A DNA stretch of 52,463 nt, taken from the NCBI GenBank assembly GCA_002778455.1, contig PFCD01000014.1:1-52463 (forward strand). Reading direction: 5' to 3'. The notes beneath the pieces are model-generated. The model did no database searches, was not told the origin of the DNA, and saw only the letters and a list, made by a program, of their open reading frames with translations. The stretch comes from Candidatus Micrarchaeota archaeon CG10_big_fil_rev_8_21_14_0_10_45_29 (lineage in GTDB: Archaea; Micrarchaeota; Micrarchaeia; Anstonellales; Anstonellaceae). Below, in pieces: positions 25,693 through 34,135 of the stretch (the first letter of the stretch is position 1; each line of letters starts with the position of its first letter). The translations under genes and the position numbers were made by a program.

Positions 25693-26823
25693 TCAATCCT
25701 GCGCCGCAATTATTTTTTCCGCCCGCTTTAGCATCTTCTCTCTTGTTTCCTGATGCTTCCCAAGCCATTTTAGCGCAAGCTCAATAACTTCTTTTTTGCA
25801 TTCCCCGCAAAGCATCTTTCCTTTCACGCATCTCTCCCTGCGGAAGGCAAGGGATTTATCATCTGCCTCAAAATGCATTTTGCACAAGTCAAAAATCGCG
25901 CACTCATCAACCCGCCCGCCAAGCTTTCTCTGCTCATCCGCAGTATCGCGCCCGCCGGTAATAGCCCTTTTCAATTTCCCCTCAACGCTTTGCGCACTTT
26001 CCGAGAGCCAAAGCATGGAATCAGGGTCTCTTTTTGACATTTTTGCCTCTCCCTTCAGATTTTTCACAAATTTATGGTAGGTGGCAGAAGGCAAAACAAG
26101 CCTTTCCTTGAAAGCCAAGTCGCGCGAAAGCCTTATGTGCGGGTCCTGGTCAAGCCCGACAGGCACAAGCACTTCTTTAGGCCCTCCAAAATCCTCATGC
26201 TGTGGCAAAAATATATCTGCCATCTGCACAAGCACGCTCATTTGCAAAGAAACCGGCTTGTCCCCGTAAATCGCCTCAAAAGTTGCTCGCGTCACCCTTT
26301 TTGAGAGCAAAAACGCCTTATTCATCACACGGTTCTCTTTTGACTGCCTGTAAATATACGCATTTTTCTCATCAAGCCCCAATGCAAGCAAATCAGCAAC
26401 ATTTGAAACAGCGTTTTTTCGGCACTCCTCCAAAGATAGCCCATTATCCGCGTTTGCCTCCAAATCAGCAATAGCATAATACACTTTTGCGCCAAATTGC
26501 TTTTGAAAAAATATTATCTCTTCCGCAGTTTGCTTGCTTCCCAAATGAAAGTCGCCGGACGGCTTTATTCCCGATAGAACCGCAACCTCTTTTTTCGCAT
26601 CCGCCGCCTTCATCCATTTTGCAAAATCCCTGTGCGCAATTATTATGTTTCTTGAGAAAAGATGCGAAGATGAAAACCTTTTTCTCACTGATGCGGGAAT
26701 TTTCTCAAGCCCGAATTTCTCAAAAAGCTTCTCAACGTCTGCGGGCATGTCCGAGCTCCACGGGTCTATCTCTATCCCTTTCCCCGTTTCTCCCCCTCTG
26801 CTGTTGCCGGGTTCTTTAGTCAT
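25693..26823 (-). CDS. trpS: Tryptophanyl-tRNA synthetase
   Basis: About 376 residues from the ATG at 26823, which lies 4 nt after the stop of the KaiC-like gene and has GGGTG 7 nt upstream. The frame could extend to 26883, but that would overlap the previous gene. Class I signatures are S-G-I-K-P-S-G-D-F-H-L-G-S (HIGH equivalent) and K-M-S-K-R-D-P-D-S-M. The insertion V-P-V-G-L-D-Q-D-P-H-I-R-L-S-R-D matches the archaeal/eukaryotic TrpRS branch. The coupled position with a KaiC-like ATPase is probably fortuitous. Confidence 0.95.
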   Translation of the reverse strand: MTKEPGNSRGGETGKGIEIDPWSSDMPADVEKLFEKFGLEKIPASVRKRFSSSHLFSRNIIIAHRDFAKWMKAADAKKEVAVLSGIKPSGDFHLGSKQTAEEIIFFQKQFGAKVYYAIADLEANADNGLSLEECRKNAVSNVADLLALGLDEKNAYIYRQSKENRVMNKAFLLSKRVTRATFEAIYGDKPVSLQMSVLVQMADIFLPQHEDFGGPKEVLVPVGLDQDPHIRLSRDLAFKERLVLPSATYHKFVKNLKGEAKMSKRDPDSMLWLSESAQSVEGKLKRAITGGRDTADEQRKLGGRVDECAIFDLCKMHFEADDKSLAFRRERCVKGKMLCGECKKEVIELALKWLGKHQETREKMLKRAEKIIAAQD

Positions 26824-26827
26824 TCTC

Positions 26828-27535
26828 TTACACCCTTCTGCCCGTTTTTCTGGGCCCGCTAATCCTAAAGCCGTCCGAGTCAATTACGCAAGGGTGCGCC
26901 CCGTGCTTGTGCGCCGCCCCCCTCAATTTCATAACCTCAAGGGTGCGTATTCTCTGCAATCCCTCAAGCCGCCATCCCAAATGGACAAAGCCGTCAGTCA
27001 TCGCCTCAACTCCGCAGCTTGTGCGCGGCACATGCGGGTCCGGGGGCACCATGTCATCTGCTGTAATTATCGTAGTGGCGCCCCATTTTCTTATGGTATT
27101 TATTATTTTTTGCAAATGCCTCCTTCTCTCCCCGTCCTGGGGCAAAACCGCCAAAGGGGTAATGGAATCAAACACTACCCTCTCAACTCCCAGCGTGTCA
27201 ATAAGCTCAAGCAAAGAGCCCTCCTGCTCAATAAAGCTCTCAAGCTCCATGTGCGGATACTCAATAAAAACAACCTGCTTCTCCCTCTCCATTTTGGGCA
27301 AATCCCATTTAAATCCGCTCATGTTTGAAAAAATAGAGAATTTCGGCTCGTCAAACGTAAGATACATTCCCGGCTCTTTTGAGTGCAATGCCCCGTTTAC
27401 CAAAAATTGCACTCCGAAAGTCGTCTTGCCGCTTCCGGTGCTGCCTGATAAGGTCACAAGGTTGTTTTTTGTAAATCCGCCCCCTATTATCTCATCAAGC
27501 CCGGGTATGCCGCTCTTTACTTTCGGAAACATCAT
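26828..27535 (-). CDS. KaiC-like single-domain RecA-fold ATPase
   Basis: 235 residues from the ATG at 27535; a GTG at 27544 is possible. The start K-S-G-I-P-G-L-D-E-I-I-G-G-G-F is the KaiC/RadA signature. Walker A is G-S-T-G-S-G-K-T-T near residue 32. Walker B is likely V-V-F-D-S-I-T-P-L. Single-domain KaiC homologues are common in archaea, where several act in signalling or in regulating motility; the role here is not known. The gene sits between an uncharacterised gene (27681-28181) and trpS on the same strand. Confidence 0.88.
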   Translation of the reverse strand: MMFPKVKSGIPGLDEIIGGGFTKNNLVTLSGSTGSGKTTFGVQFLVNGALHSKEPGMYLTFDEPKFSIFSNMSGFKWDLPKMEREKQVVFIEYPHMELESFIEQEGSLLELIDTLGVERVVFDSITPLAVLPQDGERRRHLQKIINTIRKWGATTIITADDMVPPDPHVPRTSCGVEAMTDGFVHLGWRLEGLQRIRTLEVMKLRGAAHKHGAHPCVIDSDGFRISGPRKTGRRV

Positions 27536-27680
27536 AAAAACCACTTAAGCATTTACCTAAAAACCCCTCACGCAATGCATAAAAACACACCTGCATTCGC
27601 ACTAAAATGCCGGCGCCTTTTTTTGCACCCGCGCCACTTCTTTTTTGCCTGCATGCTTTATTTTTGCAATGCAAAAGAAC

Positions 27681-28181
27681 CTACTTTTCTTCTTCACTCA
27701 TTTTTTTTATTTTTTTGCCAAGAGCCGCTTTTCTTGCCATCTGCTCCTCGAATTTTTTCCTGTTCTCCTCGCTCATGCCGTTTTTTAATATGTGCTGGGT
27801 GAGCTCCTGATTTGTGGCAGAAATTCCCATAAGCGCGTTTTGCAGCTCGCCTGCGTCAATTTTTGCGTCAAGCGGCTCCTCAACCTCGACAACTATCGGC
27901 GTATATGCAAGCGTAAGGCGCACAAGGGTCGCAAAATCCTCTATAAGCATGCTAACTCGCGCAGTGGTGGAATAATCCCCGTCATACTCCTGCGCCTCTT
28001 CAACTTCCCCTACGCACATTTTCACGCCGTTCTCTTTTGTAAGCTTTGATATGAAGCCCACCATTATCTCCTGCAGCGCCTCTTTTTGTGTTGAGTGCAT
28101 ATCAAAGTGAAAATGCACAAAAAACCCGCCATGAGATATGACATCATGCTTTAAGCGGTCAAATTTATCGGTATTTGCCAT
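27681..28181 (-). CDS. Hypothetical protein upstream of the KaiC-like ATPase
   Basis: 166 residues, no family recognised. Residues 15-110 alternate strands and helices (G-G-F-F-V-H-F-H-F-D-M-H-S, then V-K-M-C-V-G-E-V-E-E-A and A-Y-T-P-I-V-V-E-V). The C-terminal third is a charged helix ending in K-K-M-S-E-E-E-K. His-rich H-F-H-F-D-M-H could bind metal. No signal peptide is visible. It lies between ribD and the KaiC-like gene on the same strand. The spacer that follows (27536-27680) is T-rich with no gene. Confidence 0.78.
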   Translation of the reverse strand: MANTDKFDRLKHDVISHGGFFVHFHFDMHSTQKEALQEIMVGFISKLTKENGVKMCVGEVEEAQEYDGDYSTTARVSMLIEDFATLVRLTLAYTPIVVEVEEPLDAKIDAGELQNALMGISATNQELTQHILKNGMSEENRKKFEEQMARKAALGKKIKKMSEEEK

Positions 28182-28214
28182 AAAATTCCTCTTTATATAT
28201 GGGTAATTTTCTCC

Positions 28215-29375
28215 TCACTTCTTTATATTACTCCCCCCAAAACCTTCCTGAGAGGGGCTTATTTCACATTCTCTCTTTTTTGCAACAACCATCACATCTC
28301 CGCCCACTCTCTCCACTTTCACAAATTCAAAGCATTTGGCATCCCCTATGCTCAGAATTCCCATCCCCCCAAACATTCCCTGCCTCTCCCCTCCTATTAT
28401 TTTGGGCGCAATAAAAAGCATAACTTCATCAGCCAATTCCTCTTTTACAAGCTCTGTTGCAAGCTCTGCCCCGCCCTCGCACATCACATGGTTTATTCCC
28501 ATTTTTGCCAAATCAGCCAAAAGCTCTTGTAAATTAAATTTTCCCCCCTCTCCCTCATACTCAAGCACTTTTGCGCCCCTGTCTATAAGTGCATTTTTCC
28601 TTTGCAAAGGCGCTCCCTTATTGCAGGCAATCACAACATTTTTGTCAAAAAGCGCATTAGCATCCAACGGGGTTTTCAAATTTCCATCAACTATTACGCG
28701 CAAAGGGCTCCTTCCCCCCTCTATTCTGCATGTAAGGTGCGGGTTGTCTGCCAGCACTGTGCCAATTCCAACCATTACGGCGCCAACTTTATCGCGCATT
28801 TTATGCACAACTTTTCGAGACTCCTCCCCGCTAATCCATTTTGAATCCCCTGTTTTTGTCGCCGTGCGCCCGTCCAAAGAGAGTGCAAGCTTTAGCGTCA
28901 AATATGGCATTCCCTTTTCACACATTTTGAAAAACGCCTTGTTAATTTCTCGCGCCTCTCTCTCCAGCACCCCAACATCAACCTTTATTTCTGCTTTTTT
29001 TAATTTCTCAATTCCCCCTCCTTTTACTTTCTTATTCTCATCCCTTATGCCAACAACAACCCGCGCAAATTTTGTTTTTATTATCTTATCAGTGCAAGGG
29101 GGGGTTTTTCCAGCATGGTTGCAGGGCTCAAGGTTAACATAAAGCTCCGCCCCCTCAAGCATCCTCTTCCCTTCCTCTTTGCCAAATTTTTCAAAAACAG
29201 AATTTATTGCCTCAATTTCCGCATGCGGCTTTCCCGCCTTTTTGTGAAAGCCCTTTCCGATAATTTTCCCTCCCTTTACAATAAGCGCGCCCACATAAGG
29301 GTTTGGCGAGGGCCTCCCTTTGGCAGCAAGCAAAAGCGCCTCCTTCATATATTTTTCATCATCAGTCCTGCTCAT
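28215..29375 (-). CDS. ribD: Bifunctional riboflavin deaminase/reductase RibD
   Basis: 386 residues. The N-terminal cytidine-deaminase-like domain has H-A-E (51-53) and P-C-N-H-A-G-K-T-P-P-C (84-94) as zinc ligands. The C-terminal reductase domain begins near residue 150 (P-Y-L-T-L-K-L-A-L-S-L-D-G-R-T-A), with G-D-S-K-W-I-S-G-E-E-S-R and C-E-G-G-A-E-L. Together they turn the GTP cyclohydrolase II product into 5-amino-6-ribitylamino-uracil phosphate. A fused two-domain RibD is the bacterial arrangement; many archaea have only a separate reductase. It overlaps ribA by 14 bp, indicating tight coupling. Confidence 0.95.
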   Translation of the reverse strand: MSRTDDEKYMKEALLLAAKGRPSPNPYVGALIVKGGKIIGKGFHKKAGKPHAEIEAINSVFEKFGKEEGKRMLEGAELYVNLEPCNHAGKTPPCTDKIIKTKFARVVVGIRDENKKVKGGGIEKLKKAEIKVDVGVLEREAREINKAFFKMCEKGMPYLTLKLALSLDGRTATKTGDSKWISGEESRKVVHKMRDKVGAVMVGIGTVLADNPHLTCRIEGGRSPLRVIVDGNLKTPLDANALFDKNVVIACNKGAPLQRKNALIDRGAKVLEYEGEGGKFNLQELLADLAKMGINHVMCEGGAELATELVKEELADEVMLFIAPKIIGGERQGMFGGMGILSIGDAKCFEFVKVERVGGDVMVVAKKRECEISPSQEGFGGSNIKK

Positions 29376-29994
29376 CTAATATATGCCCCATTTTCTCTTT
29401 TTTTGTTTTCAAATAATTTGCATCATGCTCATTTCCATCAATTTGCAAAGGCATTCTTTTTGCAACCTCTATTCCCTCCTTTTGCAATCCCTGCACTTTT
29501 TTCGGGTTGTTTGAGAGAAGCACAACAGAACCCACTTGCAAATATTTTAGCATGTCTGCCGCGCTCTCATAGCTTCTCAAATCATCTGCAAACCCTAATT
29601 GATGATTTGCCTGCACTGTATCAAGCCCCTTATCCTGCAATTCATATGCCCTTATTTTGTTTGCAAGCCCTATCCCCCTTCCCTCCTGATTCATGTAAAG
29701 CAAAACTCCTTTTTCCTGCTTTCCCAAATATTTTATCGCCTTCTCATATTGTTCCCTGCAGTCGCATCTCATGGAGCCGAGCGCGTCCCCTGTAAGGCAT
29801 CTTGAATGCAATCTAACCGGCACTTCCTGCGCATCCTTAACATCCCCTCTCACAAGCGCCAAATGCGTTTTCATCTTTCTGTCCTCAAACGCGTAAATTT
29901 CAAAATCCCCGAATTGCGTGGGCAGTTTTGCCTTTGCAACAAACTCCGCCCTTTCCCTCTCCCCGGTTTTCTCATCTACTTCCTGCGCATCCAT
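29362..29994 (-). CDS. ribA: GTP cyclohydrolase II
   Basis: 210 residues. It opens GTP in the first step of riboflavin synthesis. The zinc ligands follow the bacterial pattern C66-x10-C77-x-C79 in S-R-C-L-T-G-D-A-L-G-S-M-R-C-D-C. The motifs Y-M-N-Q-E-G-R-G-I-G-L and L-G-F-A-D-D-L-R-S-Y and the final S-N-N-P-K-K are also present. Many archaea use the unrelated GTP cyclohydrolase III instead, so this points to a bacterial origin. It lies between ribH and ribD in the cluster. Confidence 0.95.
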   Translation of the reverse strand: MDAQEVDEKTGERERAEFVAKAKLPTQFGDFEIYAFEDRKMKTHLALVRGDVKDAQEVPVRLHSRCLTGDALGSMRCDCREQYEKAIKYLGKQEKGVLLYMNQEGRGIGLANKIRAYELQDKGLDTVQANHQLGFADDLRSYESAADMLKYLQVGSVVLLSNNPKKVQGLQKEGIEVAKRMPLQIDGNEHDANYLKTKKEKMGHILDEQD

Positions 29995-30087
29995 TTATTT
30001 CACCAACATAACAAACTTTCCTATTCCAAACCATTAACATCTGCAAACCTTTTCCGGCACGCCTTCTTTTATGCTGCCCTTTCCCGC

Positions 30088-30510
30088 CTATTTTTGCAAT
30101 TCTTTTAGCGCCCCAAGCATTTTAATTGCCCCCTGCACCGCGCGCTTTGCCTGCCCCTCAGCCCTTTTTTGCGCCTGCTCATGCGTTGCCCCCGGCCCAA
30201 TCACTCCAAACATCACAGGTTTCCCTGTTTCCAGTGAAATTTCAGAAAGAGATTTTGCGCACGCAACCGCAATTACTTTATCATGCCCTGTTTCTCCCTT
30301 AATAATTGCCCCAAGCGCCACAATTGCATCAACATCTTTTCTTTCTGCCATTTTTTTTGCAATTAAAGGAATATCATAAGCGCCAGGCACATGCATCGCT
30401 TTTACTACTTGCGCGCCCGCCTTCTTCGCCTCCTCAACCGCAACCCGCTCCATTTTGCCGGTTATCTCGTCATTGAAGTCAGAGACAATTATTGCCAATT
30501 TTTTTGCCAT
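30088..30510 (-). CDS. ribH: 6,7-dimethyl-8-ribityllumazine synthase
   Basis: 140 residues from the ATG at 30510, preceded by AAGGAA; an upstream start at 30525 is possible. It condenses the ribitylaminouracil with dihydroxybutanone phosphate. The motifs S-D-F-N, V-P-G-A-Y-D-I-P (substrate pocket), L-G-A-I-I-K-G-E-T-x-H-D (catalytic His) and V-M-F-G-V are typical. Length fits an icosahedral or pentameric lumazine synthase. It is followed by ribA. Confidence 0.95.
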   Translation of the reverse strand: MAKKLAIIVSDFNDEITGKMERVAVEEAKKAGAQVVKAMHVPGAYDIPLIAKKMAERKDVDAIVALGAIIKGETGHDKVIAVACAKSLSEISLETGKPVMFGVIGPGATHEQAQKRAEGQAKRAVQGAIKMLGALKELQK

Positions 30511-30561
30511 AAAAATTCCTTCCATTAATATTTATCTCCCCCCTCATCTGTGCATCTGCCC

Positions 30562-31053
30562 TCATTGCGCCTCAATTCCGCCCTCGTCTTCCCTTCCCTG
30601 CCTTCTTCCGGTGCCTGCCCTCTCAATTAATTTTTCCGGGTTTTTCACAAGCCACACCGCATTATGCACATGCTTCCTTACCCTGCCTTCAGTTAGCGCA
30701 ACCAAATCCTTTTCATCCAACTTTCCGTCCCGCACGCTCTCTTTCATATGCACAAATACCTCTATTATATGCCTTGAATTTGCAAGCATCACTCCCTGTA
30801 TCGCGGTTGATGCCTCGTGGGCGCACACTCCGTCAACATCCTCTGCCCCTACCATCCCCAAAGCCATCACAATATCACAATCCTCAAGCTCAAAAAGAAG
30901 CTGGCACTCAACAGGCAAATCCTTTATGCCTGGGGCTGTTTTTCTTATAACCTCTACCTTGCCGAAAATATTTTTGTTTTTCTCAAGCTCGTCCAAAGCT
31001 ATTTTGCCCATATTAATGCGAGAAAATGTTGTATCCACTATGCCCAATTTCAT
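30562..31053 (-). CDS. ribC: Archaeal-type riboflavin synthase
   Basis: 163 residues. It dismutates dimethylribityllumazine to riboflavin. The sequence (M-K-L-G-I-V-D-T-T-F-S-R, K-T-A-P-G-I-K-D-L-P-V-E, A-H-E-A-S-T-A-I-Q-G-V-M-L-A-N, R-K-H-V-H-N-A) matches the archaeal enzyme, which is related to lumazine synthase and not to bacterial RibE. The C-terminal 25 residues are an R/E/G-rich tail. The mixture of this archaeal enzyme with bacterial-type RibA and RibD is notable. The HTH gene lies 42 bp upstream. Confidence 0.94.
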   Translation of the reverse strand: MKLGIVDTTFSRINMGKIALDELEKNKNIFGKVEVIRKTAPGIKDLPVECQLLFELEDCDIVMALGMVGAEDVDGVCAHEASTAIQGVMLANSRHIIEVFVHMKESVRDGKLDEKDLVALTEGRVRKHVHNAVWLVKNPEKLIERAGTGRRQGREDEGGIEAQ

Positions 31054-31095
31054 GAATAAATAATGGAAAATGAATAATTAAAGCCTATGCCTGAA

Positions 31096-31437
31096 TTATT
31101 TTCTCTTGCCTGCACGGGCTGAGGAAACCATTTTAACTTCTTCCTCTTCAGCCGCATTTTTTATGAGCAAAAGCTCCATTTTCCTCAATTGCTTCACCAT
31201 GGGCGCGCCCTCGTCCAGCTGGTATAATATAATTTTTCCAATGCCCCTAGTCGGCTTCACTATATTATTTTTCTCAAGCTCTTCCCAGTGGTTGAAGAGG
31301 CTTGCCCAAGAAATGCCCGCCCCTTTTGCGATTTCTGTCTTCGTGAAATCCTTCAATCTATTCTCAAGCAAAAAGTCAATTATTCTAAATTGCGGCGAAT
31401 TGCCGAAAAATTCAAGAAATACTGATTCTTCCGCCAT
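31096..31437 (-). CDS. Winged-HTH transcriptional regulator in the rib cluster
   Basis: 113 residues. A winged helix-turn-helix spans residues about 12-85: F-R-I-I-D-F-L-L-E-N-R, T-K-T-E-I-A-K-G-A-G-I-S-W-A-S-L-F-N-H-W-E-E-L as the HTH, and I-G-K-I-I-L-Y-Q-L as the wing. A basic tail follows. It sits inside the riboflavin cluster between ribB and ribC, and its own promoter contains palindromes that overlap the TATA box, as expected for autoregulation. In many archaea the riboflavin regulator RbkR is an HTH fused to riboflavin kinase. Here kinase and HTH are separate genes, so this could be the detached counterpart (inference). Confidence 0.85.
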   Translation of the reverse strand: MAEESVFLEFFGNSPQFRIIDFLLENRLKDFTKTEIAKGAGISWASLFNHWEELEKNNIVKPTRGIGKIILYQLDEGAPMVKQLRKMELLLIKNAAEEEEVKMVSSARAGKRK

Positions 31438-31447
31438 CCAGACACCT

Positions 31448-31482
31448 GTATATATTAGTATATACGCATGTTTATAATTATA
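31448..31482 (-). promoter_or_regulatory. TATA box with overlapping palindromic operator candidates
   Basis: GTATATA-TTAG-TATATAC (31448-31465) is a 7-bp inverted repeat whose right arm, centred at about 31462, is also the likely TATA box 25 nt from the ATG at 31437. A second perfect palindrome, TATAATTATA, lies at 31473-31482. Dimeric HTH binding here would block TBP. AT-rich palindromes can arise by chance, so this is a candidate site only. Confidence 0.5.
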
Positions 31483-31546
31483 TATACAAAAGAAAAGAAA
31501 TTCTTGAAATAATTGAAAAATACAATGGAAAGCAGCATTGGTAATC

Positions 31547-32200
31547 CTATTTTATCTCCTTCCCCTCTATCGCTAAAAAGCCGTTTTTCTTCGCATATTC
31601 AAGCGCCCCCTTCCACGAGAGCGCCTTCCCGTCATCGCCAAGCATCTCGCAAATAACAACTGCAGGCGAAAGCCCTGCTTTTAAGCACAATTCAACAGCC
31701 ATCTCGGTGTGCCCCCTTCTTTTTTCAATTCCGCGGGAGGCAAGCAAAGGCACATGCCCCGGAGCATAAAACTTTTCTGAAAATTCATCAAGCTTTTTGC
31801 CTGAAACCATTTTCTCAAATTCGCGCACAGTCATGCTCCTATCATCATCAGAAATTCCTGTATAGCATTTTTTTGAATTTATATAGGTGCAAAAAGAGGG
31901 CTCATCCCCATATGGCATTATTTTCATCGCGATTTTTCGCAATCCCTCACGCTTGCTCTCCCTTAGCAGCTGCGAGTAAAAGCAAAGCCCCAGCTTATCT
32001 GTTATCTCCTGCGTGGTGCAAAGGCAAATCATCCCGCCGGCATCCTTCCTGAAAAGCCTTGCCATATTTGGATTAAACTTTGAGGCATGCACAACAATGT
32101 CTGCCTCCCCCTCTCTTTTGGGGTCATCAAGCAAAATAACGGGAGTGCCCTCCCTAACAGCTTTCAAAACTTTTTCAATTTCCACATTTCCCACTTCCAA
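31547..32200 (-). CDS. ribB: 3,4-dihydroxy-2-butanone 4-phosphate synthase
   Basis: 217 residues as shown. It converts ribulose 5-phosphate to the four-carbon unit for lumazine synthase. Family motifs: D-D-P-x-R-E-G-E-A-D-I-V (acidic metal site), R-K-D-A-G-G-M-I-C, T-G-I-S-D-D-D-R-S-M-T, A-P-G-H-V-P-L-L and R-x-G-H-T-E-M-A-V-E-L. The insert and C-terminus resemble the archaeal enzyme. The first codon of the longest frame is TTG (32200); a GTG at 32185 with GGAAGTGG upstream, starting M-E-I-E-K-V, is more likely. hisS ends 57 bp upstream. Confidence 0.94.
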   Translation of the reverse strand: MEVGNVEIEKVLKAVREGTPVILLDDPKREGEADIVVHASKFNPNMARLFRKDAGGMICLCTTQEITDKLGLCFYSQLLRESKREGLRKIAMKIMPYGDEPSFCTYINSKKCYTGISDDDRSMTVREFEKMVSGKKLDEFSEKFYAPGHVPLLASRGIEKRRGHTEMAVELCLKAGLSPAVVICEMLGDDGKALSWKGALEYAKKNGFLAIEGKEIK

Positions 32201-32256
32201 CTCTCAAAATAAATTCATAGCCAAAGAAGGCGTTTTTCTGCAATCTTTCCGCCGGC

Positions 32257-33531
32257 TCACAATCCCTCTCTTATCTCGCGCGCCTCCTCAAGGTTTTCAA
32301 GCACTTCTTCAATTCCAATCTCCTTTTGCTTCCCGCTTTTCAAATCCTTTAATGCAAATTTGCCGCTCTTCATCTCCTTTTCCCCTATTATGAGCGCAAA
32401 AGGAATTTTGCACGCGTTTGCGTATTCAAGCTGATTTTTCACCTTTCTTCCCATCAAATCCGTTCTGCAGGAAAAGCCCGCCTCCCTTATCCTCTTTGCA
32501 GCCCGCACCGCACCTCCATAACTCTTATCATCAAATGTGATTATCATCACATCACAAGGGGAAATTTTCTCTCCTTTTCCTTTTTTGAGCGCAAAAAGCC
32601 TCTCAACTCCCAAAGAAATTCCCACTGCCGGCTCTTTTTTCCCGTACACGCCTGCCAATTCGTCATACCTTCCCCCGCCGGCAACAGAGCCGATTCCGCC
32701 GCCCGCGCTTATCTCAAATATCGGGCCTGTGTAATACCCAAGCCCGCGAACAAGCGACAAATCCACCTTCACATTCTCAATCCCATAAGCATATTTTAAA
32801 ATGCACAAAATATTCTCAAGCTCGCCCGCCCCTTCCTGCGAATATTTTTTTGCCAATTCAAGGGCTTTCTCATTTTCTTTTTTGCCTGGCATAAGCACTT
32901 GCAGCAATTGCTCAATATCCGCCCTCTTTACTTTGCATGCCTCAATTTCCTTTTTCACGCCTTCAATTCCGATTTTTCCAAGCTTATCAAGCGCGCGCAA
33001 TATCGCATTCTCCGCATTTTCAATTTTCAATGATTTTATTATTCCGTTAAGTATTTTCCTGTTGTTTAGCAATATTTCAAATTCCCCGAAGCCGAGTGTT
33101 TGCAGTGCTTCGCATGACATTGCAAGCAATTCCGCCTCGCACCTCATGTCCGCGCTTCCCACAATATCCGCGTCCGCCTGCAAAAATTCGCGCATTCTCC
33201 CTTTTTGCGGCTCCTCCCGCCTCCACGCGTTTGCAATAATATAGCGCTTATACGGCTTTGCCATATTTGCGCCCGCAACATAGCGCGCCAATCCCACCGT
33301 CTGGTCAAAGCGCAAGGCAAGCTCGCTTTTCTCAATTCTAAAAAGCTGCCCCGCAATTTCATCTCCCGACTTTGCGCACAATGTTTTTACATTCTCAATC
33401 GCAGGGGTTGAGAGCGGCTCATAGCCCCATTTTTTGTAAACCTGTTTTATGCTCTCCAGCATCCGCTCGCGGTAAATTGCATCTTCCCCCCCGAAATCCT
33501 TCATGCCTTTTGGAGTCTCAAAGTTTGCCAT
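32257..33531 (-). CDS. hisS: Histidyl-tRNA synthetase
   Basis: 424 residues, normal for HisRS. Class II motif 2 is N-A-W-R-R-E-E-P-Q-K-G-R-M-R-E-F-L-Q, followed by the HisRS histidine signature L-V-R-G-L-G-Y-Y-T-G. Motif 3 is V-G-I-S-L-G-V-E-R-L. The anticodon-binding domain occupies the last 95 residues. It is on the same strand as ribB and may be the first gene of a long transcript. Confidence 0.96.
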   Translation of the reverse strand: MANFETPKGMKDFGGEDAIYRERMLESIKQVYKKWGYEPLSTPAIENVKTLCAKSGDEIAGQLFRIEKSELALRFDQTVGLARYVAGANMAKPYKRYIIANAWRREEPQKGRMREFLQADADIVGSADMRCEAELLAMSCEALQTLGFGEFEILLNNRKILNGIIKSLKIENAENAILRALDKLGKIGIEGVKKEIEACKVKRADIEQLLQVLMPGKKENEKALELAKKYSQEGAGELENILCILKYAYGIENVKVDLSLVRGLGYYTGPIFEISAGGGIGSVAGGGRYDELAGVYGKKEPAVGISLGVERLFALKKGKGEKISPCDVMIITFDDKSYGGAVRAAKRIREAGFSCRTDLMGRKVKNQLEYANACKIPFALIIGEKEMKSGKFALKDLKSGKQKEIGIEEVLENLEEAREIREGL

Positions 33532-33718
33532 ATATTAATTTGGCTATTCCACTTTAAAACCCATTCGCAACCGGCTTTTTTATAGATGCCAGCTTTCCAG
33601 CCGCAAGAAAAAAGCGAGGTTTGCAAAAAACATCCCAGCACCAAAGCCATGTTTGCAAAGAAAAATAAATCAAAACTAAAAAGCAGAAAATAAAAAACTC
33701 AAAAAAGTAAAAAATAAA

Positions 33719-34033
33719 TTATTTTTTCATATGCTCCTCAAGCCAGCCCTTTATGCCCGCTTTTGTGCCGGCGCCCACGCGCTTGTCTATCATTTTGCCG
33801 TCCTTAAAAAGTATCATTGTGGGTATTCCGCTCACCTGATACTCTGCCGACAATTCGGGATTTTCATCCACATTTACTTTGCCTATTTTGACGCCCTTCA
33901 TCTCTTTGGAAAGCTCTTCAATTACAGGCATAAGCATCTGGCACGGGCCGCACCACGGCGCCCAAAAATCCACAAACGCAAGCCCTGAGGAAATGTGCGC
34001 CTTAAAATTTTCTTTGTTCAATTCTGTTGCCAT
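33719..34033 (-). CDS. Thioredoxin
   Basis: 104 residues from the ATG at 34033, preceded by GGGTGAT; a GTG at 34042 is an alternative. The active site W-C-G-P-C is at residues 27-31 in D-F-W-A-P-W-C-G-P-C, and the cis-proline motif is V-S-G-I-P-T-M. It reduces protein disulfides in the cytosol. No thioredoxin reductase is in the window. The 187-bp gap towards hisS is AT-rich with no gene seen. Confidence 0.95.
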   Translation of the reverse strand: MATELNKENFKAHISSGLAFVDFWAPWCGPCQMLMPVIEELSKEMKGVKIGKVNVDENPELSAEYQVSGIPTMILFKDGKMIDKRVGAGTKAGIKGWLEEHMKK

Positions 34034-34135
34034 ATATATCACCCTAAAGAGAGGTTAATAGCTAAAACTTGCACTTTTCCATACTTAAAGCTTTGCCAAA
34101 ATCTTTCCCAAATTAAAAAAACGCCTTCCAAAAGA

